64,000 nucleotides of DNA from Myxococcus landrumus (GTDB taxonomy: Bacteria > Myxococcota > Myxococcia > Myxococcales > Myxococcaceae). Below are positions 17,525 through 25,361 of this stretch, in pieces. The notes beneath the pieces were generated by a model. It had not been told where the DNA came from. It made no database searches and worked only from the letters and a program-made list of their open reading frames with translations. A program made the position numbers and the translations under genes. The DNA lies in contig NZ_CP071091.1 of assembly GCF_017301635.1 (NCBI RefSeq), forward strand, positions 9,044,501 through 9,108,500, written 5' to 3'. Each line of letters begins with the position of its first letter. Within the stretch, counting starts at the first letter, position 1.

Positions 17525-18082
17525 ATGCGCTTCAAGCTCTCCACCGTCGTGCTCCCGTCGGTTCTCCTGCTCGGCAGTGCCTGCATCGTCGAGGCCCCCG
17601 GGGGCACGAGCCCCGAGCAGCGGCGCGCCGCCACCGTCACCCAGATTCCCCCGCTGTCCGTGCGCAATGGCGCCAACCTGGGCCGCAAGGTGGAGCTGGT
17701 CGCCGCCACGGTGCAGCCCGGACGACTGACGCCCGGCGAGCGGGCCACCGTCACCGTCTACTTCAAGGTGCTGGAGGCCCTGGAGGAGGACTACCTCATC
17801 TTCGTCCACGTCGAGGACGTGGGTGGGCGCATGGAGCGGATGAACGTGGACCACAAGCCGGCCGGCGGCCTGCTGCCCACGTCGCAGTGGAAGCCCGGGG
17901 AGACGGTGAAGGACGAGTTCTCCATCTACATCCCCTCGAATGAGAGCCCGAAGGCCCTCAACATCTGGCTGGGGCTGTGGGACCCGAGGACGGACTCGCG
18001 TCTGGCGCTGACCAACCCGGACCAGGTCCGCAACGATGGTCGCAACCGTATCCTGCTCGCACAGGTGCCCGTGGCGCAGTGA
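17525..18082 (+). CDS. Hypothetical lipoprotein
   Basis: Protein of 185 residues. The signal peptide ends in the lipobox LGSAC near residue 20. The mature part contains one beta-sandwich-like domain: the run ERATVTVYFKVLEALEEDYL suggests an Ig-like or interaction module of the type that compares forces across a membrane, but I recognise no family. It is divergent from ftsY across 69 bases and convergent with rnpB, whose 3' end lies about 35 bases downstream of its stop. Confidence 0.72.
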   Translation: MRFKLSTVVLPSVLLLGSACIVEAPGGTSPEQRRAATVTQIPPLSVRNGANLGRKVELVAATVQPGRLTPGERATVTVYFKVLEALEEDYLIFVHVEDVGGRMERMNVDHKPAGGLLPTSQWKPGETVKDEFSIYIPSNESPKALNIWLGLWDPRTDSRLALTNPDQVRNDGRNRILLAQVPVAQ

Positions 18083-18116
18083 TGCGCGACGGGCCCGAGT
18101 GGGGGATGCGAGAAAA

Positions 18117-18516
<400 letters not shown>

Positions 18517-18597
18517 CCTGCCCCTTACAACAGGCTCGGGACGTCGGTCCACTCCAGGGGACATCGGAGGCTCGGGAGGGCGGCCGGACGCGTCCGG

Positions 18598-19224
18598 TTA
18601 CATGCGTTCGTCGATGGCGCGATTGCTCATCTCATCCGCCTCGCCGTTCTTCGCGCGGGGGATGTGGTGCAGCCGCACCCGGGCGAAGGTGGCGAGCAGC
18701 TTCCTCGCCTCGTCGAACAGCGGCTTCAGCGTGGCGCTCTTCACCTGGTACTGCCCGCCGAGCTGGCGGATGAGCAGCTCGCTGTCCGCGTAGACGTCCA
18801 CCTCGCGGGCCCCCATCGACTTCGCGTGCCGCAGTCCCAGGAGCAGGCCCTGGTACTCGGCGGTGTTGTTCGTCTGGGTTCCGAGGAAGCGGCCCAACCG
18901 CGCGAGCACCTGGCCGTCGGGGTCCGTCACCACCGCGCCCGCGCCGGCGGGCCCGGGATTGCCCCTGGCTGCGCCGTCCGAATAGACGCGCACCCGACCC
19001 AGGGGCTCCGAGGAGGCGGGGCGCTCCGCCGGGGCGGCGGAAGAGGGCGAGCCAGCCACCGCCCGGTCCTCGGCCTTCGAGGCAGGGTCCAGACGGGTGG
19101 CGGCTTCGTCGAGAAGCTGCCCCAGCCGCTCCCGCGTCAAGCCGCGGAAGGTGCGAACCGTCGACGAAAGGGGCTCCTCGCGCGCGATGTGACGGAGGAT
19201 GTCGACGATGGACGGCGGAGGCAT
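18598..19224 (-). CDS. rnhA: Ribonuclease HI with N-terminal extension
   Basis: Protein of 208 residues. The C-terminal 130 residues form an RNase HI domain with the full catalytic set Asp83 (YSDGAARGNPGPAG), Glu123 (NTAEYQGL), Asp147 (YADSELLIRQL) and Asp197 (NGEADEMSN). It belongs to the ribonuclease-H-like group without the basic protrusion of E. coli RnhA. The first 75 residues are a helical extension plus a linker. The extension (SIVDILRHIAREEPLSSTV) is not a known RNA-binding HBD. The enzyme cleaves RNA in RNA:DNA hybrids. rnpB lies about 80 bases downstream on the same strand. Confidence 0.92.
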   Translation of the reverse strand: MPPPSIVDILRHIAREEPLSSTVRTFRGLTRERLGQLLDEAATRLDPASKAEDRAVAGSPSSAAPAERPASSEPLGRVRVYSDGAARGNPGPAGAGAVVTDPDGQVLARLGRFLGTQTNNTAEYQGLLLGLRHAKSMGAREVDVYADSELLIRQLGGQYQVKSATLKPLFDEARKLLATFARVRLHHIPRAKNGEADEMSNRAIDERM

Positions 19225-19233
19225 CGCGGCGGC

Positions 19234-19965
19234 CTACTTCGCGGCCGCGGGAGTTTCCTGGAGTGCTTCCACCGCGTAGATGATGCGGTTGCAGGACGGG
19301 CAGATGTCGGTGCCAAGCGACGTGCGCAGATTGTTGTAGAGCTGCGGAGGCACGTTCATGTTGCAGCCCTGGCAGGTGCCCGCAACCACGCCGACCAGTG
19401 CGGGAAGCTTCTTCTTCCGCACCACGTCGTAGCGCCGCAGCAGCGTGGCATCCACGCTTGCCGCCACACCCGCGCGACGGCCCTCAAGCGACTTCACCTG
19501 CGCCTCGGCCTCACCCAGCTTCCCGCGCAGCTCACCCATCCGTGCGGACAGGCCCTGCTGCTTCGTCGCGAAGTCGGCTTCCTTCCCCTTGAGGGCTTCG
19601 CGGTCCAGGCCGAGCTGTTTCGTCAGCTCCACCTGTTCCTCGGCCATCGTCAGGTTGGCCTTCTTGGCGATATCGATTTCGCGAGCCAGGGCGGAGTACT
19701 CGCGGGTGGAGCGCTGTTCGCTCAGGCGCGCCTCCCACTTCTTCACCTTGTCCTTCTCGTCGACGATGTTCTGCTCGAGCTGCGTCTTCTGCCGCTCTTT
19801 GTCGGCGACCCGCGCGCGCTCAGCCTCGATGGCGCTGCGAGCCACACCCAGCTCCCGCTCCAGCTCGGCAATCTGACGGGGGTGGACATCCGCGGCCTTC
19901 CGGAGCGATGCGACCTCCAGGTCCACATTCTGAAGCTCCGCCAGCGCCTTCAATTTCTCCCGCAA
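19234..19965 (-). CDS. Coiled-coil C4-type zinc-ribbon protein (CT398/CdsZ-like)
   Basis: Protein of 243 residues from a TTG at 19965, placed 8 bases after a GGGAGG site; an extension to 20046 adds 27 residues with no homology-like character. Residues 1-180 are almost all coiled coil (QNVDLEVASLRKAADVHPRQ onward). The C-terminus is a zinc ribbon with CQGCN and CPSCN pairs. The family is widespread and is thought to use the coiled coil as a platform. In Chlamydia the homologue was linked to type III secretion and sigma54, but that is not evidence for a role here. rnhA follows after 9 bases, so the two genes form an operon. Confidence 0.85.
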   Translation of the reverse strand: MREKLKALAELQNVDLEVASLRKAADVHPRQIAELERELGVARSAIEAERARVADKERQKTQLEQNIVDEKDKVKKWEARLSEQRSTREYSALAREIDIAKKANLTMAEEQVELTKQLGLDREALKGKEADFATKQQGLSARMGELRGKLGEAEAQVKSLEGRRAGVAASVDATLLRRYDVVRKKKLPALVGVVAGTCQGCNMNVPPQLYNNLRTSLGTDICPSCNRIIYAVEALQETPAAAK

Positions 19966-20128
19966 AGTTGCTGCCTCCCACAGAGCCGCACCGTGTACGG
20001 CCGCGCGCTCTTGTACCAACAAGGATGATGGGGGTCCAACGCCCAAATGGACCCGGAGTCATCCCCCGAGCCCTCGGACCGTCATCCGCCATTTGAAAGA
20101 GCTTCACGCACCCGTTAGACGGGAACGC

Positions 20129-20899
20129 GTGCGCCACGCTCCTTTCCTCCGTCCGCTGCTCCTCCTCGCGCTCGTTTCCGCCTGTCGCGAGGCGCCCGCT
20201 CCCCCGGCGACCGCCGTGCCAGCGCCCTCGGCCGCGCGCCCTCCCACCGACGTGAAGTGGGGCACCCTCGAGGGGAAGGTCCGCCTTGCGGGCACCCCCC
20301 CGGCCCCTACCTTGTCTCCCACCACGGGCACGGTCGTCTCCGTGTGTGGCGAGCAGGCCGAGGACCGCACTCTCGTGGTCGGCGCCGAGGGGGCCCTGGC
20401 CCACACCGTGGTTTCCCTCAAGTCCGGCGCGGAGCTCCCAGTCCCTTCGGCCCTTCCCGCCGACCCCGTGCTGGACCAGAAGAAGTGTCTCTACGAGCCC
20501 CCCGTCCTGGCCGCGCGCGCCGGGGCGACGCTGACGCTGCGCAACTCGGACCCCCTGGTCCACAACGTGCGCGCGGCCTCCGGCTCCAATCGTTCCTACT
20601 TCAACGTGGCCATGCCCCTGGATGGGATGACCACGCGCAGGCCGCTGCCCGCACAGCCCGGCACGCTGCCCATCCACTGCGACATCCATCCTTGGATGCG
20701 AGCGGTGGTGCGCACCTTCGACCATGGGTACTTCACCACCACCCGTCCCGACGGAAGCTTCCGGATGGAAGTCCCGGAGGGCACCCATACCCTCGTCTTC
20801 TGGCACGAGCGGCTCCCCCAGGTAGAGCGGACCGTGAATGTCCGCGCCGGGGAGCGCGTCGAGGTGACACAGGATTGGACGGTCTCCGAACTCAAGTAG
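20129..20899 (+). CDS. Lipoprotein with cupredoxin-like and carboxypeptidase-regulatory-like domains
   Basis: Protein of about 256 residues from a GTG that opens on a lipoprotein signal peptide (lipobox LVSAC); a TTG 36 bases upstream is possible. The mature protein begins with a Pro/Ala linker and a beta domain with two single Cys residues (VSVCGEQ and KKCLYEP). A cupredoxin-like segment follows, with the dispersed His/Cys residues expected of a copper site: NSDPLVHNV, then LPIHCDIHPWMRAVV. The last 60 residues resemble a regulatory beta domain (TTRPDGSFRMEVPEGTHTL). It may bind copper; electron transfer or copper storage is inference. Confidence 0.8.
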   Translation: MRHAPFLRPLLLLALVSACREAPAPPATAVPAPSAARPPTDVKWGTLEGKVRLAGTPPAPTLSPTTGTVVSVCGEQAEDRTLVVGAEGALAHTVVSLKSGAELPVPSALPADPVLDQKKCLYEPPVLAARAGATLTLRNSDPLVHNVRAASGSNRSYFNVAMPLDGMTTRRPLPAQPGTLPIHCDIHPWMRAVVRTFDHGYFTTTRPDGSFRMEVPEGTHTLVFWHERLPQVERTVNVRAGERVEVTQDWTVSELK

Positions 20900-20987
20900 C
20901 CCGTCCCTCCAGCCTCCCGAGCCAAATCCCCTCAAAGGATTTGTTCGCTACACGTTCTAGGAGTTGAGACGTGGACGACTGGATTCG

Positions 20988-21007
20988 TTTTCCGCTGCAA
21001 CGGAAAA
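20988..21007. repeat. 7-bp inverted repeat upstream of the small gene at 21051
   Basis: TTTTCCG (20988-20994) and CGGAAAA (21001-21007) flank CTGCAA. It is AT-rich for this window and lies 44 bases before the small gene, which suits an operator or a leader hairpin. No convincing -35/-10 pair was found around it. Confidence 0.5.
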
Positions 21008-21050
21008 ATTGCTACGGTAGTGGTGCGTATCAACAAGAGAGGGGGGCCGA

Positions 21051-21221
21051 ATGATGCAACAGGCCAAGAAGCGGTCAGCTCTGACGAACCCGGCGCACCA
21101 TGGACCCGAGGCGTCTCGCAAGAGCACGCGTCCGGTGGGGATGCAGGAGATGGGACCTGGGCTCTACGAGCAGATCCGCCGCGCGCTGTCGGAGCTGACT
21201 CCGGCGTCGACGGGGACCTGA
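21051..21221 (+). CDS. Small basic protein of 56 residues, function unknown
   Basis: The frame starts at ATGATG after a purine-rich ribosome site (AGAGAGGGGGG) and ends at a TGA at 21221. The product begins MMQQAKKRSALTNPAHHG, carries a net positive charge in its first half, and ends in a short amphipathic helix (LYEQIRRALSEL). It is preceded by an AT-rich inverted repeat and followed by three hairpins in a row, so it looks like an independent, well-bounded transcription unit. I recognise no family. A shadow frame is unlikely, because no other gene overlaps it and the ribosome site is well placed. Confidence 0.6.
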   Translation: MMQQAKKRSALTNPAHHGPEASRKSTRPVGMQEMGPGLYEQIRRALSELTPASTGT

Positions 21222-21250
21222 GCGGAACACACAAGTCGTGAAGGAAGTCT

Positions 21251-21343
21251 GGAGGCGCCCCGGTCGCAGGGGCGCTCCGTCAGTTGGCTTCGTGAGTACA
21301 TCCGAAGCCATGGGACTCCCGGCGATGGCCAGGGAGTCCCCAT
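21251..21343. terminator. Three consecutive hairpins between convergent genes
   Basis: Hairpin 1: GCGCCCC (21255-21261) with GGGGCGC (21269-21275), extended by GGA/TCC. Hairpin 2: GGCTTCG (21286-21292) with CGAAGCC (21303-21309). Hairpin 3: ATGGGACTCCC (21310-21320) with GGGAGTCCCCAT (21332-21343), 11 bp with one bulged C. They fill the space between the small gene (ends 21221) and the FYDLN gene (ends 21359). No T-run is present. Confidence 0.6.
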
Positions 21344-21358
21344 GAACCCCAACAAGAA

Positions 21359-21649
21359 CTAGGTTTCGTCTTCTTCGGTCTCAGCGGCCGCGCTCTCGTC
21401 ATCATCGAACGAGTCGAGGTCTTCCTCCTCCTCGTCGTTGCTGGGCGCTGGCTCCTCAGGCTCGATAGGCTCGATGACCTTGGGAGCGGCCAGACGGCCG
21501 CGACGGCCCTCCGGCTGCGGCTTGAGGGCAGGGCTTTCCCGCTGGTCCGCGCCACACTTGGGGCACAGCGGGTCAGGCTTCTTCATGTCGTAGAACTTCG
21601 TCTGGCACTTGAAGCAGACGAATTTCGATCCGAGGTCCTTCGCCGACAT
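21359..21649 (-). CDS. FYDLN-type zinc-ribbon acidic protein
   Basis: Protein of 96 residues. A C4 zinc ribbon at the N-terminus uses Cys12, Cys15, Cys29 and Cys32. The segment between the pairs, KFYDMKKPDPLCPKCG, matches the FYDLN family (usual motif FYDLN, here FYDMK). The C-terminal half is almost all Glu, Asp, Ser and Ala and must be disordered. The family is conserved in alphaproteobacteria and myxobacteria, with no assigned role. The ATG at 21649 opens directly on the motif. It is divergent from the GltJ-like gene, which also begins with a zinc ribbon, across about 150 bases. Confidence 0.85.
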   Translation of the reverse strand: MSAKDLGSKFVCFKCQTKFYDMKKPDPLCPKCGADQRESPALKPQPEGRRGRLAAPKVIEPIEPEEPAPSNDEEEEDLDSFDDDESAAAETEEDET

Positions 21650-21801
21650 TCGCCACCTTCTGAAATAAGGCGAGAGAAGACAGGGGGAGAGGGCGGCTCC
21701 ATAGTTGGGCCGCACGACGGAGTCAACCGATGGTTTGCGCCGGAGAATTCTAGCGGTAGCATCCCGGACCTCGTCTCCCCTCAGCGAGCCGGACGCTCCC
21801 C

Positions 21802-23532
21802 TTGAACTTCACCTGCGACAATTGCCAGAAGCGGTACTCCATTGCGGACGAAAAAGTCCGCGGCAAAACGGTCAAGGTCCGTTGCAAGAACTGCCAGAAC
21901 GTCATCACCGTCGAAGGACCCGCCGAAGAGGAAAGCACCCGCGTGGTGTCGCTCGCGGACGTGGAACGGCTGAGAGCGCAAGAGCGCTCGTTGGCCGAGC
22001 CCGCCGCGAACGCCGCACCTGCGCCGGTGGCGTCCTCGCCTGCCCTCGACAAGGCCCCTCCCGCGGCGCTCCAGACGCCCTGGGATGACGAGCCGACTCG
22101 TGCGGCACCACTGCGCGCCACGGGCTCACCGTGGTTCGTGATGGTGCGCAACAAGCAGGAGGGCCCGCTCGACGAAGGGGCGCTCCGGGAGCTCGTGGCC
22201 ACGGGCACCATCAGCGGCCGGAGCTTCTTCTGGCAGCAGGGCATGGCGGACTGGAAGCGCGGCGCGGATGTGCCAGAGCTGGCCGGGCTGTTCGCCCCGG
22301 TTCCCGCGCCAGAGCCGCCTCCTCCGCCGCCTCCCGTGGCGGAAGCGCCTCCCGCGCGTGCCGCGAAGAGCGCGCCGGCCCGCCGTGAGCCGGAGCCTCA
22401 GCCGTCCTTCCCGGAGCCCGAGCAGCGCTTCACGCCGGAGCCGGAGCCCGAGCCCCAGTTGCCGCCCGAGGAGGAGCCCGAGGCTCCCGCTCAGCGCCAG
22501 TGGGTGCCCGAGGAGGACCCGGACACGACGTACTTCGGAGAGCCCGATCCTCGGAGCCAGCCGCAGTCCGCGTCGCGGCGAGGTGCAGCGCCCGCGGCGT
22601 CGGCGGCTCCGTTGAACGAGCTGTTCTCCGACCTGGACCTCCCCGAGAAGGGGGACCCGGACGACGGCGTGCCGCAGGAGGACCCACTGGCGGCAGCGCG
22701 TGATGAGGAGGACGAAGCTCCTCCGGCTCGTACGTCCTCGACGCGCAATGCGGCGAAGAGCGGCAAGAGCAAGAAGGTGAGCACGAAGAGTGGCGGAGGC
22801 TCGAAGGGGAAGGTCGTCGCCCTCGTGCTCTTGCTTCTCATCGTCGTCCCCGTGGGGGCCGCGTTCGCGTTGGACGTGACGGGCATCATGCCCCTGCGCG
22901 TGAAGACGTTGGACCCTTCGGGCCAGGTGGTGGAGCGCTCCATCTTCTCGGGCGCGGGGATGGCCGCGCTGAGCGACCAGATTGCTGGGAAGCCGGCGCC
23001 GGTTCCCGCGGCGAAGCCGCCGCCCGCGCCTGCCCCCGACGAGCAGCCCGCCGCGCCGGGCCAGCCCGTTGCCGGAGATGGTGAGGCCGCCGCGCCTTCC
23101 GGGGAGAAGGCCGCGCCCGCCGAGGGTGGCGAGACCGAGAAGCCGGCGCCCGCCGCCGAGGGCACGGAGAAGCAGGCCGCCGCGCCTCAGGCGGGTGAAG
23201 GCACCGAAGCGCCCGCGGGCGAGGACGAAGTGGGTGGGCCTTCGGACGAAGAAGTGGAGCGCGTGGTCAACGAGAAGCAGGCCGCGTTCCGCGACTGTGT
23301 CGCGCAGGAGCTTCGTCGCAATCCCTCGTTCAAGGGGGGCAACGTGACGCTCACCGCGACGGTGGGGACGTCGGGCGCGGTGAAGGCGACCACGTTCAGC
23401 CGCAAGGACCTGAACGCCGCCGCGAACCCCGTGGGCACCTGCATCCGGGACCAGGCGAAGGGCATGGTCTTCTCCAGCTTCAAGGGTGAGGACGTCGACC
23501 TGGAGATTCCCATCGCGCTCTCGGCGCGGTAA
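21802..23532 (+). CDS. GltJ/AgmX-like protein: zinc ribbon, GYF_2, transmembrane helix, TonB/AgmX-type C-terminus
   Basis: Protein of 576 residues from a TTG start; homology begins right at it. An MJ0042-type zinc ribbon uses Cys5, Cys8, Cys28 and Cys31. A GYF_2 domain lies at about 112-165 (WFVMVRNKQEGPLDEGALRE). A Pro/Glu-rich linker leads to one membrane helix (about 335-357), then a periplasmic Pro/Ala spacer and a C-terminal AgmX/TonB-like domain of about 95 residues ending at LEIPIALSAR. This is the architecture of GltJ (AgmX) of the myxobacterial gliding machinery, where the cytoplasmic ribbon and GYF domains contact the polarity GTPase MglA. The gltG/H/I-type neighbours are absent, so this is a paralogue or a free-standing relative, not proven GltJ. 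Confidence 0.8.
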   Translation: MNFTCDNCQKRYSIADEKVRGKTVKVRCKNCQNVITVEGPAEEESTRVVSLADVERLRAQERSLAEPAANAAPAPVASSPALDKAPPAALQTPWDDEPTRAAPLRATGSPWFVMVRNKQEGPLDEGALRELVATGTISGRSFFWQQGMADWKRGADVPELAGLFAPVPAPEPPPPPPPVAEAPPARAAKSAPARREPEPQPSFPEPEQRFTPEPEPEPQLPPEEEPEAPAQRQWVPEEDPDTTYFGEPDPRSQPQSASRRGAAPAASAAPLNELFSDLDLPEKGDPDDGVPQEDPLAAARDEEDEAPPARTSSTRNAAKSGKSKKVSTKSGGGSKGKVVALVLLLLIVVPVGAAFALDVTGIMPLRVKTLDPSGQVVERSIFSGAGMAALSDQIAGKPAPVPAAKPPPAPAPDEQPAAPGQPVAGDGEAAAPSGEKAAPAEGGETEKPAPAAEGTEKQAAAPQAGEGTEAPAGEDEVGGPSDEEVERVVNEKQAAFRDCVAQELRRNPSFKGGNVTLTATVGTSGAVKATTFSRKDLNAAANPVGTCIRDQAKGMVFSSFKGEDVDLEIPIALSAR

Positions 23533-23538
23533 CTCGTG

Positions 23539-23574
23539 GACAGCGCCCCTGGGGTTCATTCTCCGGGGGCTGTC
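23539..23574 (+). terminator. Candidate terminator after the GltJ-like gene
   Basis: GACAGC-G-CCCC (23539-23549) pairs with GGGGCTGTC (23566-23574), a 10-bp stem with one bulge, 7 bases after the stop. No T-run. Confidence 0.45.
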
Positions 23575-23691
23575 TGGGGCTCGAAGTCATCCGTGGGTTG
23601 GTGCGGCCCTCTCCCAGTGAGATGGCCCGTCAGCGGGACATCCGAGGTTCACGCCCCATCGGTTGCCCGAAGCGTGAAGTCTCGGCGTCGC

Positions 23692-23738
23692 GGAGTCCTC
23701 TCGTGTTTCCGTGGGAGGACTCCAACCTGGAGACTTTT
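23692..23738 (+). terminator. Perfect 9-bp hairpin followed by T5
   Basis: GGAGTCCTC (23692-23700) pairs with GAGGACTCC (23715-23723); TTTTT follows at 23734-23738 after ten bases. It sits in the 270-base convergent gap between the GltJ-like gene and the DUF3006-like gene. The T-run favours + strand use. Confidence 0.45.
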
Positions 23739-23802
23739 TGTCGTGCTCGTGGCGAAGGCGCCCGCTGGCAAGCGCCCTCGGCTTTGGCCCAGGGGAGGGT
23801 GC

Positions 23803-24066
23803 CTAGAGGTCGAAGTCTCCCGGTGGCGGAGTCTTCCCTTTCATCGCCCGCTGCCGGGCCGCGCGGACCTGCTCTCGCAGTGCCTCGGTGGCTTCTGGAT
23901 TGAGCGTCAACGTCTCCAGGTCGAGCACGTCGCCCTCGCGCACTCCAGCAGGGAGCGAAGCGAGAGGCCGCGTCACCTCGCGCCCTTCCACGATGAGCAC
24001 CGCGACGTCATCCTCGATGCGGTCGAGCGTGGCCTGCTGTGCCTGGGGCTGGGTGTGTTTCGTCAT
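23803..24066 (-). CDS. DUF3006-like small protein
   Basis: Protein of 87 residues. The core TLDRIEDDVAVLIVEGREVTRPLASLPAGVREGDVLDL matches, as far as I can judge by eye, the DUF3006 pattern (a small beta-rich domain: D-R-I-E-D, then a short strand pair, then L-P-x-G-x-x-E-G-D-V-L). Members are very often encoded beside metallo-beta-lactamase-fold proteins related to ComEC/Rec2. Here its ATG overlaps the stop of such a gene by 4 bases, so it is the last gene of that operon. The molecular role is unknown. Confidence 0.75.
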   Translation of the reverse strand: MTKHTQPQAQQATLDRIEDDVAVLIVEGREVTRPLASLPAGVREGDVLDLETLTLNPEATEALREQVRAARQRAMKGKTPPPGDFDL

Positions 24067-25361
24067 GGATTGCAGTCCTGGGCAGGGCGCCGCTCGCGAG
24101 CGGCCTCTTCGCGCGTCTTGTAGGTGATGAGGTTCTCGGCGTGGATCTTCTTCGCGCCGTCGCAGTCTGGAACGTGGAACAGCGGCCGCTTCCGGCTGGC
24201 GACATAGGGCCCGGTGTACTTCTTCGCGCCGGCCTTCTCCTTGGCCTCCTTGGTCTCCTTGGCCGCGGCGACGGGGGGCGTTGCCTGGGGCGCGGGCGTC
24301 TCGGGAGGCGGCGCGGCCGGTTCCTCAGGTGCCTTCTTGGAGGGCGCGGGCTTCGCGGCCCAGAAGTCCGGCTCCGGCGTGGGGCCCTGGCCCGCGTGCG
24401 TGTAGCGCGTGTCCGTGGGCGTCCCACGAGGCAAGCGCTGGGGTGACACGACCAGCGACTGGCCATCGCTGACCACCTGCACCTCGCCATCCACATCGGT
24501 GCGGAACACCTGGACGTGGGCGGCCTTCATCCGCTCCAGCGTGGCGGGGGCGGGGGCTCCAAAGGCGTTGCCCTTGCCCGCGGAGATGACGGCGGCGCGT
24601 GCCCCCACTCGCGCGAGGAAGGGCGCGGTGGTGGCGCCAGAGAGGCCATGGGCCCCGACCTTGAGCAGCGTGGACTTGAGGGGAACCTCCCGCGCCAGCA
24701 GGTACTCCTCCGTCTGCGCGAGCGCGTCCCCCATGAAGAGCACCGACGTCTCGCCGTAGGACAGGCGGATGACGATGGAGTTGGCCTCGAGCGCCGTCTC
24801 GGGCGCATCCAGCAGGGGCTCGGCGGGGGCGCGGGGCCAGAGGATGGTCAGCGACACACCGTCGCCCAGGTTGATGCGCTGGGGGGCGTTGGGCGTCGAG
24901 GTGGGCGGGGCGGGGGAGACGACCTGAATCTGTCGCGCGCTGATGTCCGTGAGCATCTGGTCATAGGCGGGCGGCGTCCCCGGGACCTGGGGCTCCATGA
25001 GCTGGCGCGCCCCCACCCGGCGGAGGACGGCATCGAGCGCCCCGTGGTGGTCCACGTGCGGGTGCGTGAGGATGACCAGGTCCAGCGGCCGGACGAGCAG
25101 CTCCGGAAGGCGGTTCACCAGATGGGCGGCGGCGCTCTGGGGGCCCGCGTCCACCAGCACCGTGGTTCCCTTGGGGGAGACGATGAGGGCCGCATCGCCT
25201 TGGCCCACGTCGAAGAAGTAGATGTGCAGCTTTCCATCCGGCGCCGTGCCGAACAGGCGCTTGGCCTCGGTGGCCTGCGGCGCGGCCGCTTCCGGCTTGG
25301 AATCCCGGCAGGCCCCCAGGACCCACAAGGTTCCCAACAGGGCGAGAAGGCGCGGGCTCAT
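24063..25361 (-). CDS. Metallo-beta-lactamase-fold lipoprotein (ComEC/Rec2-like), copy 2
   Basis: Protein of 432 residues. A lipobox LGAC at about residue 18 implies lipid anchoring outside the cytoplasm. The MBL domain (about 45-300) has [14 protein letters not shown] and the metal motif LTHPHVDHHG (HxHxDH), as in the C-terminal DNase-like domain of ComEC. A Pro/Ala/Lys linker leads to a C-terminal 55-residue module starting YTGPYVASRKRPLFHVPDC and ending RRPAQDCNP, with Cys/His residues that could bind zinc. It overlaps both neighbours by 4 bases. It is clearly homologous to the upstream gene, so the pair is a tandem duplication. A nuclease or phosphodiesterase activity is inference. Confidence 0.85.
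   Translation of the reverse strand: MSPRLLALLGTLWVLGACRDSKPEAAAPQATEAKRLFGTAPDGKLHIYFFDVGQGDAALIVSPKGTTVLVDAGPQSAAAHLVNRLPELLVRPLDLVILTHPHVDHHGALDAVLRRVGARQLMEPQVPGTPPAYDQMLTDISARQIQVVSPAPPTSTPNAPQRINLGDGVSLTILWPRAPAEPLLDAPETALEANSIVIRLSYGETSVLFMGDALAQTEEYLLAREVPLKSTLLKVGAHGLSGATTAPFLARVGARAAVISAGKGNAFGAPAPATLERMKAAHVQVFRTDVDGEVQVVSDGQSLVVSPQRLPRGTPTDTRYTHAGQGPTPEPDFWAAKPAPSKKAPEEPAAPPPETPAPQATPPVAAAKETKEAKEKAGAKKYTGPYVASRKRPLFHVPDCDGAKKIHAENLITYKTREEAARERRPAQDCNP

Noticed and set aside
20141-20899. Multicopper oxidase or nitrous-oxide-type copper site in the cupredoxin-like lipoprotein
   Set aside because: Only one cupredoxin-like segment with a single Cys and a few His is visible; there is no repeated HxH pattern as in multicopper oxidases.
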